A stretch of DNA of 39,005 bases from an uncultured Erysipelotrichaceae bacterium. Lineage in GTDB: Bacteria; Bacillota_I; Bacilli_A; Erysipelotrichales; Erysipelotrichaceae. Shown here piece by piece: positions 18,767 to 26,565 of the stretch (the stretch's first letter is position 1; every line of letters starts with the position of its first letter). Both the position numbers and the translations under genes were made by a program. The stretch spans positions 1 to 39,005 of the forward strand of contig CALVCO010000010.1 in assembly GCA_944326095.1 (NCBI GenBank), read 5' to 3'. The notes under the pieces were generated by a model that worked only from the letters and a program-made list of their open reading frames with translations, did not search any database and was not told the DNA's origin.

Positions 18767-19414
18767 ATGCGAATGCGCAAGAAAAAATGGGCAATGCCTT
18801 ATTTAGAAGCTAATACTGATTTTGTTATTTTTCAACCTGAAAGTAATAAAGGAAATTGGAAAAAGATTTTAAATAAAGATATATTACATATAGAAATTGG
18901 TTGTGGTAAAGGTGATTACTTTATTCAAATGTCCAATATGTATCCTGATGAAGGATGGTTAGCAATTGAAAAAGATTATAATTGTGCAGCAGTTGCTGCT
19001 AAAAAAGCTTTGGAAAATAGACCTGATAATGCTTTGATGATTGCTCATGATGCGGCGAATATCAATGAATGGTTTTTAGATGAAGAAGTAGATGTTATAC
19101 ATTTAAATTTTAGTGATCCATGGCCTAAATCTAAAAATTCAAAGCGTAGATTATCACATAGCAATTTTTTACAACAGTATTTTAAAATTTTAAATAAAAA
19201 TGGGAAAATCATTTTAAAAACGGATAATAAGAAATTTTTTGAATATTCATTGATAGAATTTACTAATTTTGGATATAAATTAGAGAATGTATGGGTAGAT
19301 TTTAGAGATGAAGATCATCCAGAAGATGCTATTAGTGAATATGAAGCTAAATTTATGGCATTAGGGCAGCCAATTTATCGGGCGATTTTTTCTAAATCTA
19401 ATGTTATAATGTAA
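18767..19414 (+). CDS. trmB: tRNA (guanine46-N7)-methyltransferase TrmB
   Basis: Makes m7G46 in the tRNA variable loop. The 215 residues have the SAM loop EIGCGKG, an acidic AIEKD strand end, and the family signature NFSDPWPKSKNSKRRL with the catalytic Asp, plus a conserved LKTDN. ATG 18767 is chosen: the AGGAGG at 18753-18758 is 8 bases away and MRMRKKKW matches the family N-terminus; the upstream TTG at 18761 is too close. Confidence 0.95.
   Translation: MRMRKKKWAMPYLEANTDFVIFQPESNKGNWKKILNKDILHIEIGCGKGDYFIQMSNMYPDEGWLAIEKDYNCAAVAAKKALENRPDNALMIAHDAANINEWFLDEEVDVIHLNFSDPWPKSKNSKRRLSHSNFLQQYFKILNKNGKIILKTDNKKFFEYSLIEFTNFGYKLENVWVDFRDEDHPEDAISEYEAKFMALGQPIYRAIFSKSNVIM
19402..19410 (+). promoter_or_regulatory. 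Extended -10 promoter before the first lipoprotein gene
   Basis: TG, one base, perfect TATAAT (19405-19410), located inside the last codons of trmB. No clear -35. Confidence 0.45.
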
Positions 19415-19428
19415 ATGTGGTGATTAAA

Positions 19429-20184
19429 TTGAAAAAAGTACTATTAGTATTATTATTAGTTTTATTATGTGGATGTCAAAGTAATCTTGATGCGCTAGAT
19501 ATTCAACAAAGCTTAATTGAAGCATTTGATGAAGCAAATAGTTTACCTACAGCGCAAGCAGATAATAAGAAAGTTTTCTATAGTTTTTATTTAGAGCCTG
19601 AAGTAGGAAGATTAGAGTCTAATGAAACAAGTTCAATTTTAAAATATAAAGAAACAAAATTTGCTATGAATTTAAATATAGCTAAGATTGTTAATGCTCA
19701 AAACTATGGGGATATTATACCTTCAACCATAAAGTTGAATGATGAGTTATTAGTAGCTACAGTTAATGGTGAATATTCAGATTTTGATAATAGTATTTAT
19801 CCATATCAAAGTTATATTTATCAACTATCAGATGATGAATATTATTTAACAATAGATACGCAATATGTTTTCTTTAGTGCTTTAGGTAATGCTAAACAAA
19901 TTATTGATGTGGTTAAACCTATTATGAAAATTGCTAGGTCTATAGAAATTAATAGTGATGCTATTATGTTAGAATATTCGGCAAAAGAGCGTATTACTTT
20001 TGAAGGAGAAGAACTTAGTCTATATGATGAGATTATTCCTACAGAAGGAAGAGTTAGTGATATGATTAATAAAAACAATCAAAATACGGAAACTGATACA
20101 AATAATCCTAGTACACCTGGGGAAGAAAATATTTCTGATATTATTCCAAGTGATGAAGAATATCGTACTGATAATTTAGAATAA
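19429..20184 (+). CDS. Putative lipoprotein of unknown function
   Basis: The N-terminus is a classical lipoprotein signal (KKVLLVLLLVLLCGC), with the lipobox ending in the Cys to be lipidated, so it is predicted to be anchored on the outer face of the membrane. The mature part is about 235 residues, beta-rich in the middle, with a disordered acidic C-terminus (NNQNTETDTNNPSTPGEEN). I do not recognise a family. I take TTG 19429 as start because GGTGAT sits 5 bases upstream; GTG 19417 or 19420 would add a few residues. Its signal closely resembles that of the lipoprotein at 26011. Confidence 0.75.
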   Translation: MKKVLLVLLLVLLCGCQSNLDALDIQQSLIEAFDEANSLPTAQADNKKVFYSFYLEPEVGRLESNETSSILKYKETKFAMNLNIAKIVNAQNYGDIIPSTIKLNDELLVATVNGEYSDFDNSIYPYQSYIYQLSDDEYYLTIDTQYVFFSALGNAKQIIDVVKPIMKIARSIEINSDAIMLEYSAKERITFEGEELSLYDEIIPTEGRVSDMINKNNQNTETDTNNPSTPGEENISDIIPSDEEYRTDNLE

Positions 20185-20261
20185 GCTATTTTTTAGCATT
20201 TTAGTGGTTACAAATTGGATAAATTATACTAAAATATAGTAAGGATAAAGGAGAAAAAAAG

Positions 20262-21134
20262 ATGTTTAATAAATTAAAGAACTTAATTTTTGAAGAAGAA
20301 GATATTATTGAAGAAGATGAAGATAATTTCGAAGAAAGCTTTGATAGTGAACCAGTAGCAAAACCTGTTAAGCAAAAAGCTAGTAAGAAAGTTGAAAAAC
20401 CAGTTATTGAAGATAATTATTTTGAGGAAGAAAAACCAGTAAGTAGAGTTTCAAAAGTTGAACAAGTAGTAGAGCCTAAAGATACATATGTTCCTAGTTC
20501 TAAACCTAAAGTTCAACAATTTGATAATGTTAAATTAAATAATCTTAAAACTACAAATACGGTAGTTGAGCAACCAAAACCTGTTTCTCAACCAAAGAGT
20601 AGTTTAGGTATTGAAGTTGATGATATTAAGACTTATGAACCAGTTAAAAAACCAACGATGTCATCAACTAGAACTACTAGAAATAGCTCTTCAGTTAATA
20701 CTAAGAAGGTTGCTAAAGTTGAAACAAATTCAACTTATGAAAGAAGACCAGTTATTAGTCCTATTTTTGGTTTGAGTGAAAAAGATGTAAAATCATCTAT
20801 GAATTCTACTTTGGTACCAAAGACTAATAAAGATGAGGAAAAAGATGATGTAATTTCGCCAATTTATGGAAATGAAATTCGTAAACCTTTCACACAAGAA
20901 GTAGAACAAAATAAATTAACTGATGTTGAAAAAGAAGAAAATTATAGTAAGTTAGCTAATAATAAAAAAGTTGAAAAAGAAGATTACAATGACGATGTTC
21001 CAGTATTTTCTTTAGATGATATATTAGCTAGTAGAGATGAACAAGATAAAAAAATAGCTAAGAGTGATGTAAAAGAAACTCCAACTAGAGTAGTAAATAG
21101 TCGAAATTATAGCTTATTTGATGATGAGGACTAA
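20262..21134 (+). CDS. Acidic, largely disordered protein with SepF-like N-terminus and repeated ISPI[FY]G motif
   Basis: Function not recognised. The 290 residues start with a short amphipathic stretch (MFNKLKNLIF) and then a run of Glu/Asp, as in the membrane-targeting start of SepF, but no SepF core domain follows. Most of the chain is low-complexity (Lys, Glu, Ser, Thr, Pro, Val). Two copies of one motif stand out: VISPIFG at 164-170 and VISPIYG at 197-203, 33 residues apart, each followed by charged residues. A conserved-looking end contains VFSLDDILASRDEQD. It lies 3 bases before murC with a good AAAGGAG site, at a place where B. subtilis has sftA. A membrane-associated adaptor in envelope growth or division is a guess from context. 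Confidence 0.75.
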   Translation: MFNKLKNLIFEEEDIIEEDEDNFEESFDSEPVAKPVKQKASKKVEKPVIEDNYFEEEKPVSRVSKVEQVVEPKDTYVPSSKPKVQQFDNVKLNNLKTTNTVVEQPKPVSQPKSSLGIEVDDIKTYEPVKKPTMSSTRTTRNSSSVNTKKVAKVETNSTYERRPVISPIFGLSEKDVKSSMNSTLVPKTNKDEEKDDVISPIYGNEIRKPFTQEVEQNKLTDVEKEENYSKLANNKKVEKEDYNDDVPVFSLDDILASRDEQDKKIAKSDVKETPTRVVNSRNYSLFDDED

Positions 21135-21137
21135 TTT

Positions 21138-22445
21138 ATGATTTATATGATTGGAATTAAAGGGACAGGAATGTCTGCTTTAGCATGTATCTTAAAAGAT
21201 TTAGGATATGAAGTTGCTGGAAGTGACTTAAATAAACATTTTTTTACCGAAGATTCTTTAATTTCGCGTCATATAAGGATAGATGAGTTTAATGCAAATA
21301 ATATAAAAGATAATATGACCGTGATTATAGGTAATGCATTTAAAGAAGATTTTTGTGAGGTGCAAGCTGCAAGAAATAATCCAACATGTACTTGTTATCG
21401 TTATCATGAATTTCTAGGTAAATTCATGGAAAATTATAAATCGGTATGTGTTGCCGGTAGTCATGGGAAAACCACTACAACAGGAATGCTTTCAAGTATG
21501 ATGAATGAAAGCTTTCCTAGTGGATATCTTATTGGCGATGGTAGCGGATATGTAAATAAAGATACAAAATATCTTTGTGTGGAAGCTTGCGAATACCGTC
21601 GTCATTTTTTAGCTTATCATCCTGAATATGCCATAATTACTAATGTGGAGATAGATCATGTTGATTATTATAAATCTAAAGAAGATTATCGCTTAGCTTA
21701 TGAACAATTTAGTGAAAATGTTACAAAAGCTCTAGTTATTTTTGGTGATGATGAAGAAGCAAGAAAATTAAATATTAATAAATGTCATTATTGGTATGGT
21801 ATTAATCATAATAATGATTTTTATGCTGATAATATTGTTGAAACTAGTGAAGATATGACTTTTGATTTATATTTTAAAGATAAATTTATTTATCGTTTTA
21901 ATTTACCTTTTGTAGGTCGCCATTTATTATGGAATGCAATAGGGGCTATCGCAGTTGGTATTTTAGAAAATATGGATCCTAGAGCTATTGAAAAAGGATT
22001 AAGAAACTTCCATGGTGTAAAAAGAAGATTTGTAATTGAAAAACATGGACAAAATGTTTTTGTAGATGACTATGCTCATCATCCTACAGAAGTTAAAATA
22101 ACTGTTTTAGCAGCTCGTAAACGTTTCCCTGATAAAAAGATTGTGGCTATATTTAAACCACATAGAGTTTCCAGAGTTTATTATTTTGCTTCAGAATTTG
22201 CAGATGCTTTAAAATTAGCAGATAAAGTTTATTTATGTGATTTTACAAGCATTGATGATAAAGAAGAAGGTATCGATATTGATATCAGCTATTTACAAAA
22301 AATGATTCCAGGTAGCATTATTCTAGAAGAAAATGAAAATGGAGCTAGTCAATTAGCTAAAGAGGAACCATGTTGTTATTTATTTATGTCTAGTAAAGAC
22401 ATATATGGGCTTGCTAATTTAGTTAAGCGTTATCAAAATGATTGA
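21138..22445 (+). CDS. murC: UDP-N-acetylmuramate--L-alanine ligase MurC
   Basis: Cytosolic ATP-dependent ligase adding L-Ala to UDP-MurNAc in peptidoglycan synthesis. The 435 residues have the N-terminal Rossmann domain (IGIKGTGMSALA), the ATP loop GSHGKTTT (about 106-113), a central domain with the EACEYRRHF and NVEIDHVDYY motifs, and a C-terminal domain with VDDYAHHPTEV and FKPHR. It is followed by ytxG/ytxH-like genes, ccpA and tyrS as in B. subtilis. Confidence 0.96.
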   Translation: MIYMIGIKGTGMSALACILKDLGYEVAGSDLNKHFFTEDSLISRHIRIDEFNANNIKDNMTVIIGNAFKEDFCEVQAARNNPTCTCYRYHEFLGKFMENYKSVCVAGSHGKTTTTGMLSSMMNESFPSGYLIGDGSGYVNKDTKYLCVEACEYRRHFLAYHPEYAIITNVEIDHVDYYKSKEDYRLAYEQFSENVTKALVIFGDDEEARKLNINKCHYWYGINHNNDFYADNIVETSEDMTFDLYFKDKFIYRFNLPFVGRHLLWNAIGAIAVGILENMDPRAIEKGLRNFHGVKRRFVIEKHGQNVFVDDYAHHPTEVKITVLAARKRFPDKKIVAIFKPHRVSRVYYFASEFADALKLADKVYLCDFTSIDDKEEGIDIDISYLQKMIPGSIILEENENGASQLAKEEPCCYLFMSSKDIYGLANLVKRYQND

Positions 22446-22470
22446 AAAAATTTTCATAATAGTATATAAT
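22442..22470 (+). promoter_or_regulatory. Sigma-A promoter of the ytxG-ytxH-like-ccpA genes
   Basis: TTGAAA (22442-22447), a 17-base spacer and a perfect TATAAT (22465-22470). The -35 hexamer overlaps the murC stop codon. Confidence 0.8.
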
Positions 22471-22490
22471 TAATTCCAGAGGTTATTTAT

Positions 22491-22841
22491 ATGGATGCAT
22501 TATTAAAAGATTTACAAATTGTTTGCGAACAGTTGTTACCAATAGTTGGAACAGTTGTTTTGATATTTTTATGTATTTTTCTAAATAAATTAATTAAGCT
22601 AGTAATATCAATTACCAAAACAGTTGATAACTTAGAAGGTACAATTAAATTAGTAGATACATCTTTAGAAAAAGTACAAACACCATTGGATACAGCAGTA
22701 AAAGTTAGCCATACAGTTGATAATGTCCATGATACTACTGTAGAAAATGTCAAAAAAGCTCAAGAATTTATAAATGAAAATATGGATAATGTGAAGAATT
22801 TTATTAATGAAAAAATAACCAAGGAGAATAATCATGAATGA
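22491..22841 (+). CDS. ytxG: DUF948 family membrane protein (YtxG-like)
   Basis: Small protein of 116 residues with one membrane helix (about 16-37, LPIVGTVVLIFLCIFLNKLI) and a long amphipathic helical tail with heptad-like pattern (TVDNLEGTIKLVDTSLEKV). Family DUF948 has general-stress associations in B. subtilis but no clear molecular role. Position between murC and a YtxH-like gene, ahead of ccpA, supports the ytxG assignment. The 3' end overlaps the next gene by 8 bases. Confidence 0.8.
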   Translation: MDALLKDLQIVCEQLLPIVGTVVLIFLCIFLNKLIKLVISITKTVDNLEGTIKLVDTSLEKVQTPLDTAVKVSHTVDNVHDTTVENVKKAQEFINENMDNVKNFINEKITKENNHE

Positions 22842-23472
22842 TGAAAATAAAAAAAATAATGCTGTAGATGATATTGAACAAACGGTAGAAGAGTTAAAGG
22901 CTAAAATTGATAAGATAAGTCAAGAAACACCTTTAGATGTAGAAAATAAAGATATTGATGTTGAAGTAGCTAATAAAGCTAATGAAGATTATAAAGAAAA
23001 TGCAACTAAAGTTTTAAATGAAGCTATTAAACAAATTAAAGATGCTTCAAAAAAAATTAAAGATGATGAAGAATTAAAAAGAATTGTAGATAATATTTCA
23101 AGAATTACTGAAGATACACTTGAAGGAATCAAAAAACAATATTCAGATTTTATTAATGATCCTAAAGTGCAACAATCTTATAATGATGTAAAAGAGCAAG
23201 TTATTACTATGTATGAAAAATTACAGGATAATATCAATATTAAAATCAATAGTTTAAAAGAAAATGAAAAATTCATGAATACCGTAAATGATATTAATGA
23301 ATCTATTGATGCGGGTATTGCTTATGCTAGTGAAAAAATAAATGAATTTACTAGTAGACCTGAAGTAAATGAAAAAATAGAAAAAGCTAAGGATGTTGCG
23401 ATTGATTTAGCAGAAAAATCAACAGAGGCTTTAAAAAATTGGTTAAGGCCAAATAATAAAGATAATAAATAG
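22834..23472 (+). CDS. Helical charged protein, YtxH-like by position
   Basis: 212 residues, predicted to be almost entirely helical, with repeated segments rich in Lys, Glu, Asn and Ile (for example IKDASKKIKDDEELKRIVDNI). No membrane helix is evident, unlike classical YtxH, which has a short hydrophobic start. It ends in NWLRPNNKDNK. An AAGGAG site precedes ATG 22834, inside the ytxG 3' end. Placement in the murC-ytxG-ytxH-ccpA order is the main reason for the link. It could act with the YtxG-like partner at the membrane. Confidence 0.65.
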   Translation: MNDENKKNNAVDDIEQTVEELKAKIDKISQETPLDVENKDIDVEVANKANEDYKENATKVLNEAIKQIKDASKKIKDDEELKRIVDNISRITEDTLEGIKKQYSDFINDPKVQQSYNDVKEQVITMYEKLQDNINIKINSLKENEKFMNTVNDINESIDAGIAYASEKINEFTSRPEVNEKIEKAKDVAIDLAEKSTEALKNWLRPNNKDNK

Positions 23473-23486
23473 AAGGAGGAGTTTTG

Positions 23487-24476
23487 ATGAAGCGTGTCAC
23501 AATATATGATGTAGCAAAAGAGGCAGGTGTAAGTTTAGCAACCGTTTCGCGTGTTATTAATCGTTCGGATGTTGTTAAAGCACCAACTAAAGACAAAGTT
23601 GAAGCTGCTATTGAAAGACTTGGGTATAAGCCTAATGCTATTGCTCAAGGTTTAGCTTTATCAAAAACTACTACTATTGGTCTTGTCATTCCTGAAGCAA
23701 GCTATACATATATTGGGCAAATCATTAATGGTTTAATTGATGTAGCTAAAATGTATAATTATAATATTATCTTACATACCATAACTGAAGGAATTACTGA
23801 TCTTAATGATATTATTGAGACTATAATTCGTTCACGAGTAGATGGGGTAATTGTTTATAATGATAAATTAGTCATTGATCGTATAGAAGAAATTTCTAAT
23901 TATAATATTCCTATTGTTATAATTGGTAATAGAACTAGTGGTAATATGGTAAGTAGCGTATTTGTTGATATTGAAAAAGCTATCTATGAACTAGTTAATG
24001 ACTATTTGGATAAAGGTGTAGATGATATTGCAATAATACAAGATAGAAAAAATCCATGTGCGGTTGAACAGATGGTAAAAGGTGCTACTAAAGCATTTGA
24101 AGAACATGGTAAAAAATTTACAAATTACTTAGAAATGGATGCTGCTAGTCGTACATCATATAAATTCATGAGCAAATATTTGAAAAATCATCATCATGAT
24201 GTTATAATTGCTCATCGTGATTCGCAAGCTATGGCAACAATCAATGCAGCAAGAGAAAATGGTTATGATGTTCCTAAAGATATAGAAGTTGTTTGCGTTA
24301 TTGATACTAAATATAATTCAATGATGCGTCCACAAATATCTAGTTTTGCCATTCCTTCATATGATTTAGGAGCTGTTTCTATGCGCATTATGACGAAGAT
24401 GCTTCATGATGAAGTAGTTGATGATCAAGAAATTGAATTAAGTTATTTATATAGTCCTAGACAATCTACAAAATAA
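23487..24476 (+). CDS. ccpA: LacI family transcriptional regulator, probably catabolite control protein CcpA
   Basis: Global carbon regulator in Firmicutes, activated by HPr-Ser46-P. The 329 residues have an N-terminal LacI helix-turn-helix (TIYDVAKEAGVSLATVSRVIN, starting at residue 5), the hinge helix region (KPNAIAQGLALSKTTTIGLV) and a periplasmic-binding-protein-like effector domain. The typical gene order with tyrS supports CcpA over a local sugar repressor. AGGAGG at 23474-23479 is 7 bases from ATG 23487; the TTG directly before it is not needed. The effector domain is divergent, so the identification is not certain. Confidence 0.8.
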   Translation: MKRVTIYDVAKEAGVSLATVSRVINRSDVVKAPTKDKVEAAIERLGYKPNAIAQGLALSKTTTIGLVIPEASYTYIGQIINGLIDVAKMYNYNIILHTITEGITDLNDIIETIIRSRVDGVIVYNDKLVIDRIEEISNYNIPIVIIGNRTSGNMVSSVFVDIEKAIYELVNDYLDKGVDDIAIIQDRKNPCAVEQMVKGATKAFEEHGKKFTNYLEMDAASRTSYKFMSKYLKNHHHDVIIAHRDSQAMATINAARENGYDVPKDIEVVCVIDTKYNSMMRPQISSFAIPSYDLGAVSMRIMTKMLHDEVVDDQEIELSYLYSPRQSTK

Positions 24477-24479
24477 AAG

Positions 24480-24687
24480 CGATGATTGGAAAGAATTATT
24501 AATAGTTGATATATAGAGAGATCTTGGTTGGTGAGAAAGATTTATCAAATTAATAATGTACGCTCCATGAGCTGTTTATGAAAATAAAACGTAAGCTTGC
24601 GTTAAAAGCAAAAAGGGCATATCATTTAGATATGAACTAAGGTGGTACCGCGTTATTAAACGTCCTTAGAATCAAGGACGTTTTTTT
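24480..24687 (+). promoter_or_regulatory. Tyrosine T-box riboswitch upstream of tyrS
   Basis: The T-box sequence AAGGTGGTACCGCG is complete at 24639-24652. A specifier codon TAC (Tyr) lies at 24559-24561 in AATGTACGC. A terminator stem follows at 24658-24667 with 24674-24683 and a T-run. Uncharged tRNA-Tyr would pair with the specifier and stabilise the antiterminator, allowing tyrS transcription. The whole 24477-24711 gap is accounted for by this leader. Confidence 0.95.
24658..24687 (+). terminator. Regulated terminator of the tyrS T-box
   Basis: AAACGTCCTT (24658-24667) pairs with AAGGACGTTT (24674-24683), followed by T to 24687. The 5' arm lies a few bases after the T-box sequence. Confidence 0.9.
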
Positions 24688-24711
24688 ATGGAAAGAAAGG
24701 AAATAAAAGTT

Positions 24712-25956
24712 ATGACATTTTTTGAAGAATTAGAAGCAAGAGGATTAATTAAAGACGTAATTGATGTAGAAAATTTAAAAAAACATATGGATGAACAATG
24801 TGTTGTATATATTGGTTTCGATCCTACTGCTGATTGTTTACATGTAGGCCATTTACAACAAATATGCATTTTAAAAAGATGGCAAGAAGCAGGACATAAA
24901 GTAATCGCCTTAGCTGGGGGAGCTACGGGAATGATTGGTGATCCAAAACCAACTCAAGAAAGAAGATTATTAAGTGCTACGGAAATTAAGCATAATGTAG
25001 AAGCTATTAAAAATCAATTAGGCAATTTTCTAGATTTTAATAGTGGTACTGCTAGCTTAGTTGATAATTTTGATTGGTTAGGAAGTATGTCCTTAATTGA
25101 TTTTTTACGTGATTATGGTAAATATTTTAATGTAAATTATATGATTAATAAGGATACGATTGCTAAGCGTTTAGAAACAGGTATTAGTTTTACTGAATTT
25201 ACATATACAATTTTACAAGCCATTGACTTTTTACAATTATATAAAAATTATAATTGTACTATTCAACTAGGTGGTAGTGATCAATGGGGAAATCTTGTTA
25301 GTGGAACTGATTTGATTCGTAAAGTATGTGGATCTGAAACTAAAGTATATGGAATTACTTCACCATTATTAACTAAAAGTGATGGAGGAAAATTTGGCAA
25401 AACTGAAAGTGGTACTGTTTGGCTAAGTGCTGATCGTACTAGTCCTTATGAATTTTATCAATTCTGGGTTAATACTAGTGATGCTGATATTATTAATTAT
25501 ATGAAGCGTTTAAGTTTTATGAGCTTAGATGAAATTAAAGAATATGAAGAAAAAGTTAAAACTTGTCCAGAAAAACGTGAAGCACAAAAGGCTTTTGCTG
25601 CAGAAATGACAAAGTTAGTACATGGCCAAAAAGCTTTAGAAGATGCTTTGAAAATTACCGAAACTTTCTTTAAAGGAAATATTAATGACTTAACAGTTGA
25701 TCAGTTGAAAACTGGATTAGCAAATGCTAAAAAATTTAAGATAGAGGATGGAGATCTATTAATTGATTGTTTAGTTGCTGGTCATATATGTAATAGTAAA
25801 AGAGAAGCAAGAGATTTAATTAATCAAGGCTCAATACAAGTAAATGGAATAAAACAAACTAGTTTAGAATATAGATTATCAAAAGCTGAAGCTTATAATC
25901 AAGAATTCAGTATTATTAAAAAAGGTAAAAAGAACTATTTTGTATGTGAGTTTTAG
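24712..25956 (+). CDS. tyrS: Tyrosyl-tRNA synthetase
   Basis: Class I synthetase charging tRNA-Tyr. The 414 residues have the HIGH-type motif HVGH (44-47), tyrosine-pocket segments (IGFDPTADCLHVGHL), the KMSKS-type loop KFGKT (about 227-231), and a C-terminal S4-like RNA-binding domain (about 350-414). ATG 24712 gives the standard N-terminus MTFFEELEARG; an in-frame ATG at 24688 lies directly on the leader terminator T-run and would add 8 residues. Controlled by the T-box just upstream. Confidence 0.96.
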   Translation: MTFFEELEARGLIKDVIDVENLKKHMDEQCVVYIGFDPTADCLHVGHLQQICILKRWQEAGHKVIALAGGATGMIGDPKPTQERRLLSATEIKHNVEAIKNQLGNFLDFNSGTASLVDNFDWLGSMSLIDFLRDYGKYFNVNYMINKDTIAKRLETGISFTEFTYTILQAIDFLQLYKNYNCTIQLGGSDQWGNLVSGTDLIRKVCGSETKVYGITSPLLTKSDGGKFGKTESGTVWLSADRTSPYEFYQFWVNTSDADIINYMKRLSFMSLDEIKEYEEKVKTCPEKREAQKAFAAEMTKLVHGQKALEDALKITETFFKGNINDLTVDQLKTGLANAKKFKIEDGDLLIDCLVAGHICNSKREARDLINQGSIQVNGIKQTSLEYRLSKAEAYNQEFSIIKKGKKNYFVCEF

Positions 25957-25981
25957 TGCTATGAAAAATAGCACTTTTTTG
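25955..25981 (+). terminator. Intrinsic terminator of tyrS
   Basis: AGTGCTA (25955-25961) pairs with TAGCACT (25969-25975), followed by TTTTTT. It overlaps the tyrS stop codon. Confidence 0.85.
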
Positions 25982-26010
25982 TTATAATTTTTTAGTGAGG
26001 TGAATTTACT

Positions 26011-26565
26011 ATGGCAAAAAAGGTCTTGATTATTTTACTTATAGTTTTACTTTGTGGTTGTTCACAAACAAATAATCAAAATTCAACATCACAAGAATAT
26101 ACTTATCAAGCATATTATACGGCTATAAAAGATAATACTAAATATGTTGCTGGAAGTGATTATTTTAATATTACAGCTGAGATGAGTCAACTTCCTGATG
26201 GTAATTATTTATATTATGTTTTTATTGATGAGCCAAAAATTGCCATGTTTAATATTAAGGCTTTGGTCATGGAAAATGATTATATTTATGAAGAAAATGA
26301 TGGAATAGTTTTACCAACTATAGGCATTTTTGATGATACTACTATTAATATGATTCCTAATCAAGTTGATTCAGAATTAGGTTATCAAAAAGGTATAGTA
26401 TTAAGTGGTGAAGCTAGTAGTGAATCAATTATATTAGATTTAATAGTAACTTGGGATAATCAAGACAAGAGTAAATCATTTAGAGAATTCTATCAAATGG
26501 AATTAAATATGGATGGCTTTACTTTTGTTGACACTGTTACGCAAAGTGATAATTTAGGTGAATAA
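26011..26565 (+). CDS. Putative lipoprotein of unknown function
   Basis: 184 residues with a lipoprotein signal (KKVLIILLIVLLCGC) whose Cys is the predicted lipidation site, followed by a disordered Asn/Gln/Ser/Thr stretch and a probably beta-rich domain (YYTAIKDNTKYVAGSDY onward). No family recognised. GTGAGGTGAAT precedes ATG 26011, and a TATAAT (25983-25988) suggests its own promoter after the tyrS terminator. Its stop overlaps the flippase start by one base, so it may act at the cell surface alongside that transporter. Confidence 0.75.
   Translation: MAKKVLIILLIVLLCGCSQTNNQNSTSQEYTYQAYYTAIKDNTKYVAGSDYFNITAEMSQLPDGNYLYYVFIDEPKIAMFNIKALVMENDYIYEENDGIVLPTIGIFDDTTINMIPNQVDSELGYQKGIVLSGEASSESIILDLIVTWDNQDKSKSFREFYQMELNMDGFTFVDTVTQSDNLGE

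Noticed and set aside
20185-20261. Possible promoter and terminator before the acidic protein gene
   Set aside because: GCTA/TAGC is only 4 bp, and TATACT or TATAGT hexamers have no correctly spaced -35.
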